A DNA stretch of 26,712 nt from Nemertoderma westbladi (GCA_032718475.1 JAUCBJ010005665.1:1-26712), one strand, 5' to 3'. Shown: positions 9,924 through 19,500, counted from the first letter of the stretch. Made by a program: numbers and translations. Notes: generated by a model from the letters alone, not told the origin.

Positions 9924-10103
9924 ATTTGTATGGGAGACAACATTAATTAATTATCATTTGATCACAGTTCCAAATGATTCGCCGCTAAGCGGAGCTAAGA
10001 TTGTTTATTTTCAAATAGACAATGTTAGTTTTGTCAGTTTATCATAATTAATTACTAATTGTTATTCTGCTTAACAGGTGAGGATTTTTCTAAACGCCAT
10101 CTG
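9924..10103. other. AT-rich spacer with inverted ATTAATTA words
   Basis: AACATTAATTAATTATCA near 9940 is matched in loose inversion by ATAATTAATTACTAATTG near 10045. No gene seen. Confidence 0.45.
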
Positions 10104-10300
10104 CACTTGGTGAAAACTCAAATATGAGTTTTGCGATTGTAAGTTGTACTTAGTGGGAATTATTGATGAAATCTATTCTGACTTGGTAAAAACTCATGAG
10201 TTTAATGAGACTAAGTTGTACTTGGTGGGAACTTTTCCTTCAATCTATTCTGACTTTGGTGAAAACTGATGAGTTACAGTAAAACCGTTGCGACTTGGTT
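10104..10300 (+). repeat. Left arm: alternating CTTGGTG subrepeats
   Basis: Units with GGTGAAAACTCA or GGTAAAAACTCATGAGTT start near 10104, 10186 and 10248; units with TAGTGGGAATT or TGGTGGGAACT fall between them. The spacing is about 65-80 bp. Confidence 0.7.
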
Positions 10301-10610
10301 TCAACTAACATATGGGTCAAAATTACTACAAGTGGACAAACGTAAGATGGGATTTTCGACAAAAATTTATTCTTTCAAACCCCATAAACATATATCACTC
10401 GAAAGCTCTTTTCAAGGATAATTCGATGAGCACGGGACAAGCGACACACCCCGACTTAATAACTTTAAACTACCACTACATGAATATACTAACATGCAAT
10501 TGGCTGAAATTTGGACAGCGAACATGGGAAAGATGGTTCTTTCATATTATAGCCAGGTTTTTATGATTGGAGCTGTACATCATAGTTAACCAGGTCTATT
10601 ACAGAGGGGA

Positions 10611-10629
10611 GGGGGGGGGGGGGGGGGGG
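10611..10629. repeat. Poly-G tract, 19 bases
   Basis: Uninterrupted G run just after GAGGGGA. Confidence 0.95.
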
Positions 10630-11474
10630 TGGGTGACACAAAAAACAATTAAAATGCCTAATGCTTATTCTTACTGATATTTCCGTACCTTTGAGACATT
10701 GGACAACAATAAATAATATATTAGCTTCTGCAGAATTTTATGCTCTTTCAAATGGTATATAGATATCAACATTGGTTCGTTAACATTATAAAATTTAAAT
10801 GTTTTTAACTTATATATTGAGTGTCTAAACTAAACTGAAAAATCTGTGTTTTTTCGAATTCGCGCAGATATTCTGAAAAATGAATACAAGGTAGCGTTGC
10901 AAAAAAATGGTGCTCTACATAACACCAAAAAATGCCGGTCATTTTAAGATACAAATTATTGGAAATGATCGAGGAAGTCAAAAGTTACGGCGTGTCTAAC
11001 GTTTTTGTTAAGTTTTGGGCACTTTTAGCGATTTTGACCTGAGTTTCGGCTATCAGGAAGGCATTGACTTATATGTCAACGTCAACAGGCCCATTGTATT
11101 GGGCAGTTGATGAGCTTTATAACAGTAGTTGAATCGGCGCCAGACGATTAATGCTAAACAGCACGGCAGTAAAGTGTGGGAAAATTGTCAAATTCCATTG
11201 TCAAATTGTATAAACACCAGGTTCCAGGTCATTTTCTCCTCTTTCAGATGATATATATAACGGCCTCTGAAGTTGAAAATTACGGAGTCTATCGCTAACT
11301 TACTAATTCGCAGCTATTTTAAAATAATTTCAACACTTAGATTTTTACATTCATAGAATGTTACGAATAATTTTCAAGCCTTTCTTTTTATGAATTCCAA
11401 ACTGACATAATTCCGCATTCAATTCTTAAATCTACATAAATTTTTTTATAAATTCTTTATAAATATAAGAAAAA
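10630..11474. other. AT-rich interior of the CTTGGTG element
   Basis: No gene or conserved motif recognised. No open frame of useful length on either strand. Confidence 0.4.
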
Positions 11475-11554
11475 CTCTCACCAAGGAGGAATAGCAAAAA
11501 AATATAATCTCTACCAAGTCCAGACGTTGGCTCACAAACTCATATATGAATTTT

Positions 11555-12002
11555 CACCAAGTCAGATACTCACCAAGTCAGATACTCACCAAGTCAGATA
11601 CTCACCAAGTCAGATACTCACCAAGTCAGATACTCACCAAGTCAGATACTCACCAAGTCAGATACTCACCAAGTCAGATACTCACCAAGTCAGATACTCA
11701 CCAAGTCAGATACTCACCAAGTCAGATACTCACCAAGTCAGATACTCACCAAGTCAGATACTCACCAAGTCAGATACTCACCAAGTCAGATACTCACCAA
11801 GTCAGATACTCACCAAGTCAGATACTCACCAAGTCAGATACTCACCAAGTCAGATACTCACCAAGTCAGATACTCACCAAGTCAGATACTCACCAAGTCA
11901 GATACTCACCAAGTCAGATACTCACCAAGTCAGATACTCACCAAGTCAGATACTCACCAAGTCAGATACTCACCAAGTCAGATACTCACCAAGTCAGATA
12001 CT
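11555..12002. repeat. 16-bp satellite, 28 uninterrupted copies
   Basis: The unit CACCAAGTCAGATACT is repeated exactly 28 times (448 bp) with no difference that I can see. Read in reverse complement it is AGTATCTGACTTGGTG, matching the CTGACTTGGTG subrepeat of the element arms. The 48-bp least common period keeps frames open (a 16-residue repeat), so the 182-codon frame through it is an artefact. There are no spacers, so it is not a CRISPR array. Confidence 0.98.
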
Positions 12003-12064
12003 ACCATTAGAAAATTCCCACCAAGAGGAATTGGCCCTCCCAAAACTCATAAGTTTTCGCCAGT

Positions 12065-12508
12065 ATAAGGGTTAATAAAACAAGTAAATGGAAAAATGGA
12101 AAAACCCGGAACCTCCTATATCGCATTATTCATAAACGGAATTCGCACTACTAATGCTAAGTGTCTCCATTCCTAGTAAAGGGTAGCAACCGTGACCATG
12201 GAATACCAAATTAGGTTACATTACACATAAATACACCCTTGAACGTTCAAGCTATACTGCTAGCATATTGATGGAGTATTCCATGTAGCCGAGCCCCTGG
12301 GGACTATTAGGTTTCAATTGTATACATGAATGAGTATTGTAATGAGGCCTACAGAGGAAATAAAACTACCCAACTGGGGATAAATAATATGAATTTAATG
12401 ATTACGAAGGAAAAAAAAATAAAGAAACGTAAAATGGATGTTTGCATGGTTACTAAATATTTAACAACATCAGGGTAAAGATAATAATTCGCATAAGCCA
12501 AGCTAAGA
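12065..12508. other. Region beyond the last supported IRS exon
   Basis: A 10-bp inverted pair CATGGAATAC/GTATTCCATG lies at 12197-12206 and 12276-12285. No exon or clear minus-strand polyadenylation signal (TTTATT on this strand) was found. Confidence 0.4.
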
Positions 12509-12624
12509 TCAAACAGTTAACCAATATAAATTCGATAGAAAAAAGGTCATTATATAGAGAAGGTCTGGCCTTGGGGATCGCAGTTCCGTGGGGTGACCGC
12601 GGGACTTGTAGATCCGTGGATCAC
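12509..12624 (-). CDS. IRS: IRS exon 4 (probable, possibly terminal)
   Basis: A good acceptor (a T-rich run then ACAG, ending at 12625) opens a short GC-richer segment whose frame fits the one base left by exon 3. It would encode residues 528-565, beginning GDPRIYKSRGHPTEL, then SPRPDLLYIM, and stop at TGA 12511-12509. The higher GC content of its first 80 bases and the matching phase argue for a real exon. DLLYI loosely resembles the C-terminal SHP2-binding tyrosine region of vertebrate IRS proteins, but the match is weak. An unrecognised donor inside the exon could join it to further exons. I found no convincing polyadenylation signal just downstream. Confidence 0.5.
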
Positions 12625-13175
12625 CTGTAAAACAAGTTACAGAGTTCGCAATTTGAGTCAACATTGTTGGGCTGTCGGAGACTTTTATGGACCTCATAAA
12701 TTGTTTACAAAAGCTGCTTTAAGAGTTGATATGTTCTAAAATAGTAAGACCAATCAATAGACCAAAAAACTCTTGACAACCAATGATTCTCTGTAACAAC
12801 TCTGTTCCCTCCATCCTACATCCACAAATACCCTCGGCACCCACCATCAACCAGATGTCGTCTGGAATGCTGTGGTGAGGGCCTGTATACCTCCACACCC
12901 TTGCAGTATGATTGTTGTTAGTTGATATTATTATTACTTATTAGTAACGGGATAGAGAGTGAACATAACACACAATATTAATTAATTTAAAGCAATATAT
13001 ATATCCCTTCCTAGAATTTAGGTCTATTATACTACATTGGCCGGCAGCATACTGTGACCTTAAAACAATTATAAATTACAGCTACGTAATGAATATTAAT
13101 GGCTAGCATAGCATGAAAGGAAGCAAAGCAGAATTAAATTGATATAATATAAACCAATTACAATGAATGCACCAT

Positions 13176-13196
13176 GGGGGGGGGGGGGGGGGGGGG
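13176..13196. repeat. Poly-G tract, 21 bases
   Basis: Lies in IRS intron 3, 44 bases downstream of the exon 3 donor on the minus strand, where the RNA would carry poly-C. Confidence 0.95.
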
Positions 13197-13240
13197 CTAC
13201 TCCAACTAACGAGGTGGGGGGTTCGATATATGAAGGTTAC

Positions 13241-14005
13241 CAGTAAAAGATTCTTCGATCGATAAATCTTCATGAATTACAGGTGAATTGGAAGAGGGCA
13301 GTCGCGATTTTCTGTTTCTAGGCGACGGTATGAAGTTGAGTAGCCCGTAGCTGTCGAGCGGGAGTGAACCCGGCCGTGGCGAGCTCTCGGGCGATTCGCG
13401 TCGGACTAATCGACTCGGGGGTAGAACATTGTTCGTTTCAGTCCGCTTGTGGACTAGATCCATTGGTTTTCGGTTATCGGGGCCACAATCCATTGGCATG
13501 TAGGCGTCTTCGGGACTACCGTACGGGACGGAAGGAGGGGACCGCGGTCTAGTGATCGGCGAGCGTCCCGATCTACCGAGCGAGTTCCACTGGTGGGGCG
13601 TCGGACTTCCTTTGGAGTCCGAGGATTTCCCCAACCTACCCAGGGAGTTCCAAGGGACCGATGGACTTTCCTGAGTGTCCGACTTGTCCATCAACTCCCA
13701 CGGTGGTGTTGGGCTTCTCTTACTGTCCGACGTTTGCCACAGGGAGTCCCATGGGACCGTCTGATTACCCAGGGTCTCCCAGGGGGGTTCGGGACTTCCA
13801 TGGCTTTCCCATGGAGCCGCGGGACTTTCCACTGAGTTCCCCGATCGCCCAGGACTACCGATAGAATCACGAAACCCGAGCGAGGAACCCATTGAGGAAG
13901 CTGACGTGCCCGTTCCACCGCTCTCGACGGACAGACCGGTGACAACGCGGTCCCGGGTTGGGGATGAAGCGGAGCGGAGAATAGTGTAGCCGCCGCGTTC
14001 CAAAT
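13241..14005 (-). CDS. IRS: IRS exon 3: Ser/Pro-rich tail with YMPM motif
   Basis: Residues 273-527 plus one base. The acceptor at 14007-14006 follows a T-rich tract and supplies two bases that complete a GAT codon with exon 2. The sequence is rich in Ser, Pro and Gly, with no folded domain visible, as expected for IRS tails. Residues 441-444 are YMPM (codons from 13502), the YXXM class bound by PI3-kinase p85 SH2 domains when phosphorylated. RSASSP at 283-288 fits the RSXSXP 14-3-3 consensus. A degenerate repeat of the form SPxxPWxSLG recurs between about residues 330 and 420 and probably arose by local duplication. The donor ACTG|GTAACC starts the intron at 13240. If it is not used, the frame stops at 13206 and the protein would be 538 residues. 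Confidence 0.85.
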
Positions 14006-14438
14006 CTAATTTTAGTTGGAATAAAAAAATTAACTTTTTTCAAAATTCCCGAACACTAAGACAATAAATTATTAATTGGGAAAAATTAATGGGAAATTGT
14101 GTTGGTTTAGCAGAGGATTTGTAATTTGTAACTTGCGTGACATTTTGTGACAGAGGGGGGAGGGGCTGTCGACTTTTGTGACGGTCACGGCGATGTTCTA
14201 TGCTTTAATGTTAGCTTGACTTTGACTTTCACACATGTGTAGAAGAGTTGGTAAGTTTAAGGAAAACAATGAGTATAATCGATAAATTGAGTAGGACATA
14301 GAAGCCATTGACTCCAATACTGTAATACCTGTTATTAATATAGAATAAGAACACTTGACTTGCCCGTGGGAAAATATAGATATAGTGATTGAATTTATAT
14401 TGTATTTTTGCATAACAAACATTGTGTATCATTACAAT
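14006..14438. other. IRS intron 2, 3' part
   Basis: Holds the T-rich tract of the exon 3 acceptor. Otherwise nothing recognisable; a GAGGGGGGAGGGG word lies near 14153. Confidence 0.6.
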
Positions 14439-14783
14439 TAGGGATGTCCCGGAATTCCGTTCCGGCCGGAATTCCGGCGGTTTTTGCCCGATTCCGGTTC
14501 CGGCCGGAATTGCCGGAATGGGGTCAATTCCGGCCGGAATTTTACCGGAATTACAAAGTTCATATCTAGTTTAATAGTTGCAATTAGTTTGTTAAATTAT
14601 TATCAACATTTATATATTTTTTAAACATTATTTCCAATTAGTTTAAGATACTTTTCAACACTTACAAAAAAGTATGGAAATAAAGTTTTCTTCGACCGTT
14701 AGAGCTCTAAAATTTAAGGATGAAAGGCATATATGCCCCCTGGTTAGCCCCTTCAAACCATTCGTGCGGAATAGAAGACTGCC

Positions 14784-14877
14784 TTGGCACAAAAATGCGG
14801 GGATCGAACCCACGACCTCCAGATAGATTGGAAATCATTGGAAATCAATGCAACCACTACACCAAGGTGGAACCTAA
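14784..14877 (-). mobile_element. tRNA-derived SINE head or tRNA pseudogene
   Basis: Reading on the minus strand there is a perfect RNA polymerase III A box, TGGTGTAGTGG (14864-14854), and B box, GGTTCGATCCC (14810-14800), 43 bases apart. The T arm folds with a five-pair stem and a seven-base loop. The presumed acceptor strands do not pair, and the anticodon region carries a duplicated GGAAATCA word, so it is not a functional tRNA. A SINE head carried inside the hAT-like element is the simplest reading. Confidence 0.75.
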
Positions 14878-15118
14878 CTAACCTATGTATCGAGGGAAAA
14901 TTTACAGCCACCCTGTTTATTAAAGTGAATGCAGTCTTGATGGGTATATGTAACACATTTCCAAAAAAAATTCACCTGGTAATCAAACTAAATGGTCCCA
15001 CCATCCTGTTACACCACTTAAGTAGTATTCATATACAATTCTCAATAACCCTTTTAATTTACATTAACTATTTAAACCCTTTGTCGTTCTGAAGATATTT
15101 TATGAAATGCATCATTAG

Positions 15119-15453
15119 AGGCCCGTGCTACACTGTTAAGTCGTTTTCAGATTAATGAATGCCTCCTTGCTCCATTGGTAACACAAGTCAAGTCATTTGA
15201 TAAAAAATATAAGATGCGTCTCACATTTACTGCAAATTTATACCCAAATTAACCAATCACAGGCATCTTGCCGGATATAACACATGAGTCATGTCCATAT
15301 GTCAAAAGATGGAACATGGGACATAATCACTTTCGACTCATCGGTCGTACACTTACGATTTACCAGTGGAGACGCTCCCATTGAAACCAATGTGTTCCAT
15401 AATTTATTCTGACTAAGACTATAATATGAGACTTACCAGTGGAGCACGGGCCT
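15119..15453. mobile_element. 335-bp inverted-repeat unit within the hAT-like element
   Basis: Arms 15119-15142 and 15430-15453 are inverted copies with about two mismatches and begin AGGCCCGTGCT. A TTA trinucleotide occurs on both sides (15115-15117 and 15453-15455), but the ends are not symmetric around it, so I do not claim a target duplication. Probably a nested MITE. Confidence 0.65.
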
Positions 15454-15726
15454 TAACGAGTGGTTTTTCCAATTTGCTTATTACAATTTGCTTATAAAAT
15501 GGCGTTTTTTTAGATTGATTTTACATTATTTTACATTGATCTTACAATATGTTACATTGACTAATTACAATACCTACAGGTCCTGCGAGTGGTCGGTAGT
15601 TCAGTTCTGCGTCGTAGGTGCTGCATAATATAGTAGTTTTGTTTCTATTTACAGCAAATCCATTTCTTACCATAAATCTATTTATTCCCAGCAATAATTA
15701 AACTGTAACACGTACTATCTATTGGC

Positions 15727-15781
15727 CTCGTTTATTGTTTTGGTTCGAATAACATGTCACTGTAACATGCTCCTTTTCCTT
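15727..15781 (+). repeat. Dispersed repeat TCGTTTATTGTTTTGGTT, copy 1
   Basis: The copy runs from CGTTTATTGTTTTGGTT to GTAACATGCTCCTTTTCCTT. Related copies are at 17677-17743, 17744-17812 and, inverted, 20334-20398. Confidence 0.7.
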
Positions 15782-16278
15782 AAAGACACCAGGATATTGC
15801 ACCAAAGTACCTAATGACGCCAAACCATATGTTTTTGTTTAACGTAGGTTTTTTAGGTATTAGTCTAAATGCTAAAAACCTAACTGTTGGCCAAAGTTAT
15901 CGATTTTAGAAAAAAAAATGATATTGAATGAATTCCCTGTCGTTCAATGCTGAACCACCATCCTGTCACCATAATAGGCCGTAACGGCCCAGGCCAGTCT
16001 GAGTCTCCACTCCACCAACCTTAATCCCCCCCAAGGTTCTGATTCATCTCATTTTCAAACTTAGCTTTAGAAATTAAAAAAATTCATTTGTTTCACAAAA
16101 ATTATACAGGTTCATGGGTCATTTAGTGTATTTCACTAATTATAGAAAATTCCGGTTCCGGCCGGAAATCCGGCCGGAATATTCCGGCATGCTGAATTCC
16201 GGTTCCGGTTCCGGCCGGAATCAAAATATCGATTCCGGGACATCCCTAATTACAATAAAATATTCTTTGTCGGGGCGA

Positions 16279-16335
16279 GGGGGGGGGGGGGGTGTATTAC
16301 AAATTGTCTATAATGTGACAGGGGGGGGGGGGGGG
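16279..16335. repeat. Two poly-G tracts in IRS intron 2
   Basis: G14 at 16279-16292 and G15 at 16321-16335, separated by 28 bases, just beyond the hAT-like element. Confidence 0.9.
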
Positions 16336-16773
16336 TCAAAAATCAGAAAAATTTGCGCGACATACTTTATGAACGCCCCGTCCCCTTAATCAATTAATAA
16401 TGAGAAAAAAAGTTCGGCAGTGGTATAAGTTCATAAAAATACAAATAATACCGTAATAATACGGAATGTAAAAATCGTGTTTTATAAATTTAATACAAAC
16501 CTACAGTTACACCCAAAAATATTCAAAATAATATACCGCATAGCCGTATACTTACGGTATGGTAATTCTGGGCCAATCAAAAAAACAATATATGCGTAAG
16601 CGTGAAACAAATTAGGAATATTTTCTGGAAAAAAATACCTAATTTTTTCTGGAAAAATATTCCTAATTTGCTCTCACAGCTAATATTTTAGGCATATTTT
16701 GTACGGCCCCAAATCATCCGTATATACCAAACCGGCAGTAACCAAACCATGTAAACTATATAGACTGGCTTAC
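16336..16773. other. IRS intron 2, 5' part, with hairpin
   Basis: 16-bp perfect inverted arms AAATTAGGAATATTTT at 16609-16624 and 16654-16669 enclose a 29-base spacer. TACGGTAT-like words occur around 16450-16560. No exon seen. Confidence 0.6.
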
Positions 16774-17239
16774 CTGACTGTCCCTCACTACCACACCGCG
16801 GGCGACTAACGGGAAACGTGTCGCTACGGATACGGGGACTAACTTCCACAGGCTGAGCCAAGACTTTACTGCGTTGCTTCGACAACGGGCAGCCGAGACT
16901 CTGACTCATAGTCCTTGGACGCTGTTCATCGGCCTGCCGCATGGCGGCTAGAACGATGTCGTGCACAGTCTGGGCGGAGTGTGAGTCGTCTATAGAGAAC
17001 CAGAGTTCCCCGTTACCCAGGTTACTGCTTCGCCCCAACTCGATAAAGAACCAGGTGTTCTTGTGTCCGCAACGGCGGATGGAGTTCAGTGCCAGTATGG
17101 TGTCGGGGACCCAGGCGTTCGGGCGGACCAAGGCCAGCACTGAGCTACCGAGACACAGACGAAACGGTCCCAAAAGGTTGCAGGAGAGACCCAACCCGCG
17201 GGGTTTCAGTACAACGCTCCAAACGTGGTCGTATTCCGG
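16774..17239 (-). CDS. IRS: IRS exon 2: IRS-type PTB domain
   Basis: This exon encodes residues 118-272 plus one base. It opens at a TAG acceptor preceded by a pyrimidine tract; the upstream sequence has an in-frame stop, so the boundary is well fixed. The PTB domain begins at HVWSVVLKPRGLG (122-134), continues through NLLGPFRLCL (138-147), SIRRCGH (170-176), WFFIELGRS (180-188) and GELWFSIDD (194-202), and ends in the helix HDIVLAAMRQ (from 210). Arg173 and Arg187 sit where IRS1 uses two arginines to hold the phosphotyrosine of NPXpY motifs in receptors. The linker RPRTMSQS after the domain is also IRS-like. The donor CAG|GTAAGC starts the intron at 16773 and leaves one base. The exon is clearly more GC-rich than the surrounding intron DNA. 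Family assignment is very secure. Confidence 0.95.
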
Positions 17240-18240
17240 CTACGTTGGAAACAAAAGGGCTAGTTAGAGCGATAACTCTGGCTGCAGTTATTGCTGTATT
17301 TATTGTGGAGTAAATAAGACTTTACTACCCCTACAGCGAAACAGGTCAATAAACTACTACAATTAGTTTAATTCATTCAAATTTGTGAGACAGTCCGGAA
17401 CTTATTTACCTTATAGTAATAATATTGTATTTAGAAAGCGCATTTTACATGTTGATCTTGGCAGTCAATGTATATTGTATACGTGGTATACTGTATGGTA
17501 CGTATGGTAACTGTAACTGTATTACATTTTATACACAATACAATACAGTTGAGTTATCTTTTCAGATTATACGGGTCTTGTTAACCGTCATTGACCGTCA
17601 GAACTTAGTTCAAACGCTTCTAATTGTCATTCTACAGCTGCGACCCGGTGCCTATTGCTTGACTGTGGTTTCTCTCAATTGGTAAAGTGATCGTTTATTG
17701 TTTTGGTTAGAAAAGCCCGCCTTTTTAACCTGTTCGTTTCCCTAATTGGTAAAGTGGCCGTTGATTGTTTTTGGTTAAAAAGAGTACTTATGTAACCTGC
17801 TCCTTTCCCTTAATTGGTTTATGACGTGCGTTACTTATTTATGTAAAAAATGTTTATGAAAAAAAATTGTAAATAGTGTTTCATAAAATCAAAAATCTAT
17901 TTGCATTATGAATCTTTCAAAGTTCAAAAATCAACAATTACCGGTATTTTTAAGGACTGAAGGACTAGCTGCGCTGCCTAGTCACTAGTTCCGGTACAGT
18001 AGTCCCAGTATAAAGCGTTGGACATTCACCTTATTTTAACCGTTTTGGTTAATCTCATAACCGGTACCGGTAAACTAAAAACACAATTTATAACTTTTTC
18101 CGCAATGATCAGCGAAGAGACGTAATCCGTAATGTAATGCCTTTTCATAAACTCAAATTATTTAGGCTGACCTCTAACCTGATATCTAACCTCGCTGATC
18201 TAACCTCGCTGATTTTGCAGTTAAACTCACATTAGAATAT
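17240..18240. other. IRS intron 1, 3' part
   Basis: Contains the pyrimidine tract of the exon 2 acceptor (about 17264-17244) and the 68-bp tandem repeat listed separately. CTAACCTCGCTGAT is duplicated in tandem at about 18188-18216 and resembles 21487-21519 at the other side of the intron. No exon recognised. Confidence 0.55.
17677..17812 (+). repeat. 68-bp tandem duplication, copies 2 and 3 of the dispersed repeat
   Basis: Units 17677-17743 and 17744-17812 both begin AATTGGTAAAGTG, contain GTTTATTG or GTTGATTG, then TTTGGTTA, and end in TAACCTG-C/T-TC-STTTCCCT. They are diverged. Confidence 0.8.
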
Positions 18241-18257
18241 AATATTTGTAGTTTTTA

Positions 18258-18896
18258 AAGGTGTGAAGCAGGGCGGAATCTTATCCGGTTACTTATTTAA
18301 TGTGTACATGGATGACTTACATTAGTCTAAAATATCTATTATAGGACTACAAAAGTTGATTAATGAAAGGTAAGCAAAGATTACGCCACTGCACATTCAA
18401 TAATTTATAATTTAAAGAAAACGAAAATAATGTTTCTACGTCCAAAATTATGTAACTTGAGTACTATGGTATGGCTAATGTTTATCTTTATCAGTGCGCT
18501 ATTTTAAAGACTGACAAATTTTATTATTTGGGGCATGTATTTCACGAATCTCGTGATGATGATTTTGATATTAAAAAGCAGATAGGCAGTATTTACGCTC
18601 GTGCAAATACATTATTTAGAAAATTCTACGTGCAAATACATTATTTAGAAAATTCTACACCTGTAGTGTTGTATTGCTATTGCTGTAAAAATTCGTAACT
18701 CCGCTTTACTGTAAACAGGTATATAAAGCATTATGCTGTTATGGTCTCGTATAAATTATTCGTCTGTAGTTTAAAATCGGTCAAGATAAGGGTAGCATAG
18801 GCCCCATAATAATTCTGTTAGAAAAATTTTTCAATAACAGTAGGTTCCGTTCCAGTATGTCTTATTTTTTTGGTTGCAATAACATTCCATGCTTTA
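18258..18896 (+). mobile_element. Non-LTR retrotransposon relic (reverse transcriptase)
   Basis: At 18260-18322 the plus strand encodes GVKQGGILSGYLFNVYMDDL, a textbook LINE reverse transcriptase segment. After a gap, 18507-18640 gives KTDKFYYLGHVFHES and then DIKKQIGSIYARANTLFRKF, the usual region after the RT active site. Stops and frameshifts break it, and a short duplication (TGCAAATACATTATTTAGAAAATTCTACG) lies at 18602-18658. The relic continues after the piggyBac-like insertion. It is a dead copy in antisense orientation to the IRS gene, in intron 1. Confidence 0.85.
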
Positions 18897-19205
18897 TTAA
18901 CCCTCCTATGTACACCTGGGGTCAAAAACGACCCCAGTGACCTAAATCTCTAATTTTTTCTTCAATAGTTGTATGTGGGGTTCTGAACTTGACAGTACCT
19001 TCCTAGCACATGTAATTCTATGAAATACCATGAATATCTGTTTTGTTTAGCTATTTGATATGGTGGTATACAATATGAGTTAGGCATAAATATCATACGC
19101 ACAGAAATTGAAGGATTCTCTGATAAAAATATAAGATTTCGATATACAGTTAGCGTATGCAGCAAAATCACAATCTTTGATTCTTGCAACATGAAGTACA
19201 AAGTG

Positions 19206-19500
19206 CTAATTTATGCATTGTGGTAATAGTATCACTTCTATGTTAGGACGACCATATCTGGTAGCTGCAAATTTTACTGCTGAAAACAGGTTATAAGGTT
19301 CATTTTTAAATAGTTTACTGGATATCTTTTGTGTGAATTGTGTAGGAAGTGTTGCCACTCTGAAATTTGTACTGACTTCCAATAATAGGAGGAAGTTGTT
19401 CACTAGTGCATCATTTAACCATCTGCCTTGTGTTAGAAGATCAAAATCTTTTCCGTTGAGGTGATGAGCATTTGACCAAAATAAACACCTCTTTTTTGAG
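19206..19500 (-). pseudogene. Ulp1-like (C48) cysteine protease fragment
   Basis: The minus-strand frame contains LLTQGRWLNDALVNNFLLLL, the WLND entry motif of Ulp1/SENP SUMO-protease domains, followed by PTQF and ending in IEVILLPQCIN then a TAG stop. Past the stop the same frame reads HFVLHVARIKD, which lines up with the conserved HWxLxV segment holding the catalytic His. The fragment is therefore broken just before the active site, and I see no catalytic Asp or Cys. The 5' part of the open frame (19501-19574) overlaps a copy of the GGGGTCA terminal motif and is probably not protease sequence. Ulp1-like domains are known in several transposon groups. It is a remnant, not a working gene. Confidence 0.6.

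Larger units (their letters stand above)
10104..12064. mobile_element. Inverted-repeat DNA element with CTTGGTG subrepeats
   Basis: The left arm (10104-10300) and right arm (about 11475-12064) are inverted copies built from alternating units: one with ACTTGGTGAAAACTCATGAG and one with CTTGGTGGGAA. The outermost pair is 10106-10134 against 12039-12064. No transposase frame is seen in the interior, which is AT-rich with a poly-G tract at 10611-10629. The right arm contains a 448-bp tandem expansion of one subrepeat. I could not fix a target duplication; the right edge GGGTTAA could suggest a TTAA-type element but the left does not match. Superfamily unknown. Confidence 0.65.
14439..16248. mobile_element. 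hAT-like non-autonomous DNA transposon
   Basis: The ends are TAGGGATGTCCCGGAAT and its reverse complement. They are flanked by a perfect 8-bp target duplication ATTACAAT at 14431-14438 and 16249-16256. An 8-bp duplication and TAGGGNTG-type ends are characteristic of the hAT superfamily. Both subterminal zones are dense in GGCCGGAAT and CCGGTTCC words (14450-14555 and 16147-16238). There is no transposase frame in the 1.8 kb, so it depended on another copy. The interior carries a tRNA-derived fragment and a smaller inverted-repeat unit. It sits in intron 2 of the IRS gene. Confidence 0.88.

Noticed and set aside
11555-12002. CRISPR-like regular repeat
   Set aside because: Units are contiguous with no spacers, and the context is an animal genome.
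11527-12075. 182-codon frame with a 16-residue repeat
   Set aside because: It is the 16-bp satellite read in triplets; all three plus-strand frames cycle through the same peptide.
12740-12905. Alternative IRS exon in intron 3
   Set aside because: A minus-strand frame after TATACAG has the right phase and stays open, but the site lacks a pyrimidine tract and the peptide shows nothing IRS-like.
13364-13864. Plus-strand frames of 60-80 codons opposite exon 3
   Set aside because: They are shadows of the GC-rich minus-strand exon.
14784-14877. Functional tRNA gene
   Set aside because: A and B boxes are good, but the acceptor strands do not pair and the anticodon arm is disturbed by a duplication.
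16688-16773. Extension of the IRS PTB frame to 16688
   Set aside because: After the GTAAGC donor the peptide becomes hydrophobic and unlike IRS, and base composition drops to intron-like.
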